The position numbers and the translations under genes are program-made. Under the pieces are notes generated by a model. It saw nothing but the letters and a program-made list of their open reading frames with translations, ran no database searches and was not told where the DNA came from. A stretch of 18,689 nt of DNA from CAKUFA01 sp963656345. GTDB lineage: Bacteria; Bacillota; Clostridia; Christensenellales; Aristaeellaceae. Shown in pieces: positions 13,820 through 18,689 of this stretch. Each line of letters opens with the position of its first letter. The stretch's first letter is position 1. The stretch spans positions 1 through 18,689 of the forward strand of contig CAVKHY010000044.1 of the NCBI GenBank assembly GCA_963656345.1, read 5' to 3'.

Positions 13820-15160
13820 TTACTCAGCATCCAGTGCTTCGATTTCAGCGGTGTACTCGATCTTGGAAGCATCACGCCACAGCTGCATGGTGGTGGTGAA
13901 GGCCTCGTTTTCCTTTTCGGAAAGCAGAGTGCTCTTCAGGTCTTCCTTAATGTCGTCCGTCAGGTCCACAGCGCCGGAGGGCACGTCCCGCAGGTAGTAC
14001 ACAATGTGCACGCCATAGCTGCCCACAACAGGCTCGGACACATCCCCAACCTTTTCCACAGAGAAGGCAGCCTTCACAAAGGCGGCATCCCAAATTACGC
14101 TGTCCTGATGCACGCTGTAACCCTCAGACTTATAGGGTTCGGACTGCATGCCCGGGTCAGCGCCGTACTCGGTAATCAGGTCAGCAAAGGAAGCACCGTC
14201 TGCCAGCTTCTGATTGATTTCATCAATAGTGGGCTGCACGGAGTCCAGAATGGCCTGATATGCAGCGTCCACATCCGCCTGGGTCACAGGGGTTTCGGTT
14301 GCTTCGGTCGCATCGGTAGCGGTAGCTTCCGTGGTATCGGTATCCTCGGCTTCTTCCTGCTCTTCCAGCTTGGCAGCCAGGTCTTCATAGTTCTGCAGCA
14401 GGTCATCATCCACGGTCAGCAGGATATGGGTAATACCCCGGTATCCTTCCGGCACATAGTAGGAAGTCTGGCCATAATACTGGGTCATGTACTCATAGTA
14501 GGCCACGTTGCCTTCATAGGAAGCCTTGTCGGATTCCACCTGGGTATCGAAGGCAGACTGCACTTCGTCATCCGTTACTTCCACGTTCTCGATCATCTTA
14601 TTGCGGACACGGTTGTAACGTTCTTCTTCCAGGGTGCTCTGCATCATCACGTCTTCGGTGTAGCCCATGGCTTCCAAAGCGGCCAGTGCGCTGGTCTTGG
14701 CGGCCAGCTTTTCCTCATCGGTGGACTCATCGGTCAGATTGCCGTAGTAGGACACATAGCTGTCCACCAGGCTGTTCCAGCTCTCGGCGTTGGAGGCCTT
14801 CAGGGACTCCATCTCTTCATCCGTGAACTGATCCAGACCCCACTCGGCAGCCTTCTGATCCATCAGGGCATACTGAATGGCATAATCCAGAGCAATCTGA
14901 TTGATGATTTTTACGTTTTCATCCGTGGTAGTATCATAGCCGTACTGGCTGTAGGTGTAGGACAGATTGGAAGCGATGTTCTCCACCGTCTCCCGGAGCA
15001 CAGGCTCGCCGTTCACGGTAGCCATCACGTCCGTAGAAGAGGTGGTCGCAGTTTCCGTGGTATCGGTTGCGGTTGCTTCATCTGCCACGGCAGTGCACAC
15101 GGAAGCCGTGCAAAGCATCAGTGCCAGCACCAGCGCCAGCAGGCGGGAAATCTTTTTCAT
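13820..15160 (-). CDS. Exported parvulin-type peptidyl-prolyl isomerase (PrsA/SurA-like foldase)
   Basis: 446 residues. Signal peptide about 1-27 (KKISRLLALVLALMLC...AVA|DEA); no proper lipobox although C17 and C22 occur in the hydrophobic region. A SurA-N-like chaperone region follows (about 45-235, starting MATVNGEPVLRETVENI). The parvulin domain (about 243-392) starts RGITHILLTV and ends VVGSYGVHIVYYLRD, with DGASFADLITEYGADPG in the middle. It is split by a Thr/Glu/Ala-rich low-complexity insert (about 265-297, TDTTEATATDATEATET), and a similar TATDTTETATT stretch lies at the mature N-terminus. It would help fold secreted proteins outside the membrane. The ATG at 15160 is chosen for the signal peptide and AAAGGA nine nt upstream; in-frame sequence further upstream has no family features. 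Confidence 0.88.
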   Translation of the reverse strand: MKKISRLLALVLALMLCTASVCTAVADEATATDTTETATTSSTDVMATVNGEPVLRETVENIASNLSYTYSQYGYDTTTDENVKIINQIALDYAIQYALMDQKAAEWGLDQFTDEEMESLKASNAESWNSLVDSYVSYYGNLTDESTDEEKLAAKTSALAALEAMGYTEDVMMQSTLEEERYNRVRNKMIENVEVTDDEVQSAFDTQVESDKASYEGNVAYYEYMTQYYGQTSYYVPEGYRGITHILLTVDDDLLQNYEDLAAKLEEQEEAEDTDTTEATATDATEATETPVTQADVDAAYQAILDSVQPTIDEINQKLADGASFADLITEYGADPGMQSEPYKSEGYSVHQDSVIWDAAFVKAAFSVEKVGDVSEPVVGSYGVHIVYYLRDVPSGAVDLTDDIKEDLKSTLLSEKENEAFTTTMQLWRDASKIEYTAEIEALDAE

Positions 15161-15206
15161 GCTAGGTAATCCTTTCTTTTCGCATACTTGTTCCGCGAAT
15201 ATCATT

Positions 15207-15235
15207 ATTATGACACGTTTTCCACCTGCGTGCAA
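15207..15235 (-). promoter_or_regulatory. Probable promoter of the foldase gene
   Basis: Minus strand TTGCAC (15230-15235), 17-nt spacer, CATAAT (15207-15212), about 47 nt before the start codon. Good spacing, two mismatches in the -35 and one in the -10. Confidence 0.6.
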
Positions 15236-15365
15236 CCTTTTCCCCCGGGGCAAAAATAAATGTTACACTCTGTTCACAAGTTGTCCTGAAACGCCGGACA
15301 GGCGTCCCCTGTGTTCATGTTCTTTTTTCACCAAAAACGCCTTCTTTTTGCCCAGATTTGCCGTC

Positions 15366-15394
15366 TTGCAAGGTCGTGTATGTTATGATATAAC
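15366..15394 (+). promoter_or_regulatory. Probable promoter of the MATE gene
   Basis: TTGCAA (15366-15371), 17-nt spacer, TATAAC (15389-15394) with an extended -10 TG. Start expected near 15401, about 39 nt before the ATG. The 15236-15365 stretch between the divergent promoters shows no gene, only AT-rich and short weak inverted repeats. Confidence 0.7.
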
Positions 15395-15439
15395 CAGTTG
15401 ACACTGTGCAGGAGCACATAAGGATTTGAGGTGACTTTG

Positions 15440-16804
15440 ATGGCGCGTTCCGCCGTCCGCGACCTGACTGAAGGGTCGCCCATGAAGCTCGTGCTGGGCT
15501 TTGCCACGCCCCTGCTTTTCGGTTTTATTTTTCAGCAGCTGTACAACATTGTGGACACCGCCATTGTGGGGCAGTTCCTCGGCGCCAATGCGCTGGCTGC
15601 CGTAGGCTCTACCGGCTCCATCAACTTCCTGATTCTCGGCTTCTGCATGGGCATTTGCTCCGGCTTTTCCATTCCCATTGCCCAGTCCTTTGGCGCTAAG
15701 GAAGAAAGTGATATGCGGTGCTTTGTTATGAACTCCGCCTACCTTTCCGGGGCATTCGGCATTGTGCTGGCAGTCGCTACAGGACTGCTTTGTCCTGCCA
15801 TGCTCCGCTGGATGAACACCCCATCAGAAATTGTGGACGATGCCGTCAGCTACATTCAGATCATCTTCTTCGGCATTCCGGCCACCATGCTGTACAACAT
15901 GACCGGCGGTATTCTCCGCGCCTTGGGCGACAGCAAAACCCCTGTGTACTTCCTGGTGGTTGCGTCCCTGGTGAATATCGTACTGGATCTGGCACTGATT
16001 CTGGTGATCCCCATGGGGGTTGCCGGTGCTGCCATTGCCACGGTAGTCAGCCAGATCGTTTCCGGTATCGGCTGCCTGATTGTCATTAAGAAGCGTTTCC
16101 CCATTCTGCACTGCACCGCAGAGGAGCGGAAGTTCCGTGCCCTTCATGCGAAGAAACTGACCAATATCGGCATCCCCATGGGCCTGCAGTACTCCATCAC
16201 AGCCATCGGTTCCGTGGTGGTGCAGGTAGCTGTGAACGGCCTGGGCACCATTGCCGTGGCTGCTGTTTCCGCTGCCGGTCGGCTGAACAACTTCTTCTGC
16301 TGCGTGTTTGACGCACTGGCCACCACCATGGCCACCTTTGCCGGGCAGAACATCGGTGCACGGAAGATTCGCCGGATCGACGAAGGCTTGAAGGCCGCTA
16401 CCATCCTGGGCATTATCTACTGCATCATTGCCCTGGCAGTGATTTACTTCTTCAGCCGCACCATGATCGGTCTGTTTGTTTCCTCTTCCGACGCTAATGC
16501 CGCCGCCGTGACCGACCTGGCACGGGAATATCTGCTGATCAACGGCGCCTTCTTCATTCCCCTGCTGTTTGTGAATATCGTCCGGCTTTCCATTCAGGGC
16601 ATGGGCTACACTCAGATTGCCGTGTGCGCCGGCATATGCGAAATGATCGCCCGGACGCTGGTGGGCTGGCTGCTGGTGCCTATTTGGGGCTATACCGCCG
16701 CCTGCTTCGCCAGCCCCGTTGCTTGGCTGGCAGCGGATGCTTTCCTGTTCCCCTGCTACTTCCGCATTACCCGCCGCCTGCGCAAACGCATGGGCGAAGC
16801 ATAA
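15440..16804 (+). CDS. MATE family multidrug/Na+ or H+ antiporter
   Basis: Twelve-helix inner-membrane exporter, 454 residues, the usual length. It begins DLTEGSPMKLVLGFATPLLFGFIFQQLYNIVDTAIVGQFLGANALAAVGSTGSI in outline, the standard MATE first two helices with the D-T-AIVGQ motif. It also shows ALGDSKTP, GAAIATVVSQ and, in the second half, AGRLNNF and AGQNIGA(R), the matching C-half motifs. Substrate unknown. The start is ambiguous: the ATG at 15440 follows GAGGTG by six nt, while a GTG at 15431 follows AAGGA by six nt; the ATG gives the typical N-terminus. It has its own promoter and terminator, so nothing ties it functionally to its neighbours. Confidence 0.93.
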   Translation: MARSAVRDLTEGSPMKLVLGFATPLLFGFIFQQLYNIVDTAIVGQFLGANALAAVGSTGSINFLILGFCMGICSGFSIPIAQSFGAKEESDMRCFVMNSAYLSGAFGIVLAVATGLLCPAMLRWMNTPSEIVDDAVSYIQIIFFGIPATMLYNMTGGILRALGDSKTPVYFLVVASLVNIVLDLALILVIPMGVAGAAIATVVSQIVSGIGCLIVIKKRFPILHCTAEERKFRALHAKKLTNIGIPMGLQYSITAIGSVVVQVAVNGLGTIAVAAVSAAGRLNNFFCCVFDALATTMATFAGQNIGARKIRRIDEGLKAATILGIIYCIIALAVIYFFSRTMIGLFVSSSDANAAAVTDLAREYLLINGAFFIPLLFVNIVRLSIQGMGYTQIAVCAGICEMIARTLVGWLLVPIWGYTAACFASPVAWLAADAFLFPCYFRITRRLRKRMGEA

Positions 16805-16823
16805 AATCTTTCTCAATATCAAT

Positions 16824-16859
16824 GACCTGAGGCGTTCCGTTGCCCCAGGTCTTTATTTT
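16824..16859 (+). terminator. Terminator of the MATE gene
   Basis: A 10-bp stem with one mismatch (gacctgaggc / gccccaggtc) and loop gttccgtt, followed by TTTATTTTG. It starts 19 nt after the MATE stop and abuts the 3' end of the convergent methyltransferase gene. Confidence 0.8.
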
Positions 16860-16861
16860 GT

Positions 16862-18076
16862 TCACTCAACCCATTGGAAGACTCGACGCTTCCCTGCCGC
16901 ATCCGTCACGGAAACAGCAGGCGTGCCCTCCTGCTCCGGCAAAAGCCCCCACAGAGGAAGATCTGGGCTTTGATGGGTGCGCATCAGGTTTTCATCCGTA
17001 TAGAAGACGCCGTCCCGGATGCGGCCCGCCCGCCATTGCTCCGCAGTCGCCAGGGGATCAGGACTTTCAGGAAACTCCCCGGGGCATTGAAAGCCCATCA
17101 GGGTGATCATGCCTTTGTCATGCTCGAAAACCGCATTCAGCATTGCATCATCCACAGTGCATTCGTTTTCCACCGTGTAGTTTTGCTTGCGAAGCCGGGA
17201 AGCCGTTACCTGCAGGGCTTCCCCGCTGGTATCAATGCCCAGAAACCTGCAGCCCGCATTTTGCGCAGCATCCATGGTGGTGCCGCTTCCGCAGCACAGA
17301 TCAGCCACAAAATCTCCTTCCACGGTCAATGGGAGCAGAAGCCGTTCCAGCAGCTTCCGAGGCTTCTGGGTGGCAAAGCCGGTGCGTTCCGGATCTTTCT
17401 GCTGCAGGTGGCTGATGTCCGTCCACACATCCCCGGGATAGACCAGATCATCATCATAATACTTATACACTTTACCGCCGCTGCGAATACTCCGGTAGCT
17501 GCGTCCGTTTTCGTCAATATCCCGGCGCATATGGTTCTTCCGATTGTCCTGCCTGGAAACGCCCACCTTGGTAATGTCGAAGCGAACATTCTTTCCCCGG
17601 GCGTACAGCAGAATGGTATCATGCTTCCGGCTGAAGCACTTGGTGGATCGGCCTCCGCTTTCATATGCCCAAATGATCTCATTCATGAAGTTTTTTTCGC
17701 CAAAAACATTATCGCAAACCATGCGCCCATAAGGGGCGGAGCGCCAGTCCAGGTGAAGGGCGAAGGCGCCTGTGGGGGCAAGGATCATTTTCGCCTGATC
17801 GCACAAGCGGCGCAGAAAATCCAGATAGCTTTCCCGGCTGGGGAACTTATCCGTATAAGCAGGCAGCTGAATGCTGGGACTGCCTTTCTTCCAGCCTTCT
17901 TCCCCTACCGAACGACGGCGCATAAACTGTTCACCCGTCATAAACGGGGGATCGATATAGACGCACTGCACCTTCTCCTGCCACTTGGACAAATCCATGG
18001 TGGTGCTGTTGCCCTGCAAAAGCAGACTTTCACCCTTGCCAATGACCTCTTGGCTGACAGAAACAGCCTTGAACAT
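16862..18076 (-). CDS. Beta-class DNA methyltransferase (probably N6-adenine)
   Basis: SAM-dependent DNA methyltransferase of 404 residues. Catalytic motif IV is DPPF (42-45, in YIDPPFMTG) and precedes the SAM-binding motif I, DLCCGSGTT (259-267), with FATQKP (234-239) as motif X just before it. This order (IV, target-recognition region, X, I) defines the beta class; DPPF favours N6-adenine over N4-cytosine. The middle (about 140-230) should hold the target-recognition region. After the catalytic core, an approximately 95-residue tail (310-404, e.g. MGFQCPGEFPESPDPL and LPLWGLLPEQEG) is not one I recognise. No restriction endonuclease is seen next to it, so it looks solitary within this window. 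The ATG at 18076 lies one base after the stop of the upstream YkgJ-family gene with AAGGGGG seven nt ahead, so the two are probably translationally coupled. Confidence 0.88.
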   Translation of the reverse strand: MFKAVSVSQEVIGKGESLLLQGNSTTMDLSKWQEKVQCVYIDPPFMTGEQFMRRRSVGEEGWKKGSPSIQLPAYTDKFPSRESYLDFLRRLCDQAKMILAPTGAFALHLDWRSAPYGRMVCDNVFGEKNFMNEIIWAYESGGRSTKCFSRKHDTILLYARGKNVRFDITKVGVSRQDNRKNHMRRDIDENGRSYRSIRSGGKVYKYYDDDLVYPGDVWTDISHLQQKDPERTGFATQKPRKLLERLLLPLTVEGDFVADLCCGSGTTMDAAQNAGCRFLGIDTSGEALQVTASRLRKQNYTVENECTVDDAMLNAVFEHDKGMITLMGFQCPGEFPESPDPLATAEQWRAGRIRDGVFYTDENLMRTHQSPDLPLWGLLPEQEGTPAVSVTDAAGKRRVFQWVE

Positions 18077-18077
18077 G

Positions 18078-18566
18078 TTACTTCCCCCTTATCCGCTTTC
18101 TCAAGGCAACCAATTCATCCTGCATGTCCGTCAGCTGCCGAAGCATGGCGCATTGCTCCTCATCCTTTGCCAACAGCGTTCCCACTTGCCGCACAGCATC
18201 AATAAAGTCCTGATCCATGGCCGCCCTGCCCTGCCCGGAAAGAGGGCAAACTGCCCGAGCTCTCGCATCCACGGCCACATGCACTCCATCCTCCCGAAGC
18301 ACCGGCAGCAGTGGAAAGATACGGCAAGCAAGGGGACGAATGCTGCGGTCACACGTGCCGGGACAGGACACCAGCCAGCCCTGTTTGGTTTCCGTCAGCT
18401 GCCAGCCGTCCAGACCTACATAATCATCCTCCTCGCCGGGAAAAAGCAGCATGCCCGTTGCTTCCCCTTCCAGGGATCGGCAGCAGGCACCGCCGCAAAG
18501 GGTGCCGCAATCCCGCTTCAGGGGCGTCAGCTGCTCCAGCACCCTGCGAGCTTCGTTCAGAACCAT
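18078..18566 (-). CDS. YkgJ-family Cys-rich metal-chelating protein
   Basis: 162 residues. CGTLCGGACC (20-29), CPGTC (68-72) and SIRPLACRIFPLL (75-87) form the cysteine pattern of the YkgJ family (putative Zn or Fe-S chelating domain; biochemical role unsettled). C107 follows in AVCPLS. The C-terminal 40 residues (about 120-160) are helical and charged, possibly a short coiled coil. No signal peptide or membrane segment. The ATG at 18566 has GAGGTG about six nt upstream; starts further up run into the intron end and are rejected. It is first gene of a two-gene unit with the DNA methyltransferase and has its own promoter at 18587-18615. A joint role with the methyltransferase is suggested only by the one-base spacing. 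Confidence 0.8.
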   Translation of the reverse strand: MVLNEARRVLEQLTPLKRDCGTLCGGACCRSLEGEATGMLLFPGEEDDYVGLDGWQLTETKQGWLVSCPGTCDRSIRPLACRIFPLLPVLREDGVHVAVDARARAVCPLSGQGRAAMDQDFIDAVRQVGTLLAKDEEQCAMLRQLTDMQDELVALRKRIRGK

Positions 18567-18586
18567 GGCCTTCACCTCATGATGCC

Positions 18587-18615
18587 ATTGTATCGCATTT
18601 TCCCTTATGATGCAA
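18587..18615 (-). promoter_or_regulatory. Promoter of the YkgJ-methyltransferase unit
   Basis: Minus strand TTGCAT (18610-18615), 17-nt spacer, TACAAT (18587-18592). It lies between the intron 3' end and the gene, so the unit keeps its own promoter. The predicted leader is only about 14 nt, just enough for the GAGGTG ribosome binding site. Confidence 0.65.
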
Positions 18616-18636
18616 AGGAAAGAATGCCTGGAAGCA

Positions 18637-18689
18637 ATCGAGTAGGAGGGAGTGACTAACTCCCGACCTCTCACCGCACCGTGCGTACC
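18637..18689 (-). mobile_element. Group IIC intron, 3' end (partial: half of domain V and domain VI)
   Basis: On the minus strand from 18689: GGTACGCACGGTGCGGTGAGAGGTC closely resembles the 3' half of domain V plus its linker in the O. iheyensis class IIC intron (recalled GGUACGUACGGUGGUGUGAGAGGUC). Next comes a domain-VI-like hairpin, GGGAGTTAGTCACTCCC, and CTCCTACTCGAT to the probable 3' splice boundary near 18637. The 5' strand of domain V lies beyond the window. Same strand and same intron class as the fragment at 1-54. Confidence 0.75.

Noticed and set aside
14250..14360. Repetitive DNA inside the foldase gene as a CRISPR-like or tandem repeat array
   Set aside because: The short ggtatcggt/gcttcggt-like repeats simply encode the Thr/Ala/Glu linker, stay in frame and have no spacer structure.
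16862..18566. A restriction-modification or phage-defence system
   Set aside because: Only the methyltransferase is present; the partner is a YkgJ-family protein, not a nuclease, and the other flank is a MATE pump.
1..18689. Window as a complete circular plasmid closed by the intron
   Set aside because: The edge orientation permits it, but there is no replication, partition or mobilisation gene, and housekeeping-type genes dominate.

Overview
The window looks like chromosome of an uncultured Firmicutes/Clostridia-type anaerobe, probably from the gut. The signs are AAGGAGG-type ribosome binding sites, clean sigma-A promoters, a PrsA/SurA-like foldase, a MATE pump of the Firmicutes type, family-5 peptide-type ABC genes and GC-moderate coding. 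Several signal peptides are of the Ala/Leu-rich 'MKR/MKK-LLALVLA...A-EE' type. The lineage below class level is inference. The sequence is a scaffold with one 10-N gap (1351-1360).

Layout. (a) 1-54: the 5' end of a bacterial group IIC intron on the minus strand, sitting directly behind a terminator hairpin. (b) 120-10218, all minus strand and read right to left from a strong promoter at 10285-10313: oppB-oppC, a fused oppDF ATPase, a family-5 solute-binding protein, a mannonate-dehydratase-like enzyme, a DapA/KDG-aldolase-family enzyme, a tartronate-semialdehyde/3-hydroxyisobutyrate-type reductase and, across the gap, a glycerate kinase. The 367 bp between the last two genes hold a perfect 37-bp inverted repeat abutting the gap and a cluster of hairpins. 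(c) 10228-10598: divergent control region with two near-consensus promoters, a Fur-like inverted repeat and a large AT-rich stem-loop. (d) 10599-13744, plus strand: a secreted alpha/beta-hydrolase (esterase-like) and a cytoplasmic GH3 beta-glycosidase, each with its own promoter and terminator. (e) 13820-15160, minus: exported parvulin-type foldase with a low-complexity insertion. (f) 15440-16804, plus: MATE efflux pump. (g) 16862-18566, minus: a Cys-rich YkgJ-family protein and a beta-class DNA methyltransferase, one base apart. (h) 18637-18689: the 3' end (half of domain V plus domain VI) of a group IIC intron, same strand.

Working model. The large minus-strand operon imports an acidic-sugar compound through an oligopeptide-type ABC transporter, dehydrates it, cleaves the 2-keto-3-deoxy product to pyruvate and tartronate semialdehyde, reduces the latter to glycerate and phosphorylates it into glycolysis. 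This is the logic of the enterobacterial galactarate/glucarate pathway, but with different protein families at the dehydratase and aldolase steps and in transport. The neighbouring esterase and GH3 enzyme could release the substrate from plant conjugates; that link is inference. Both window edges end about 54 nt inside a group IIC intron, which suggests that the contig broke at a multi-copy intron.
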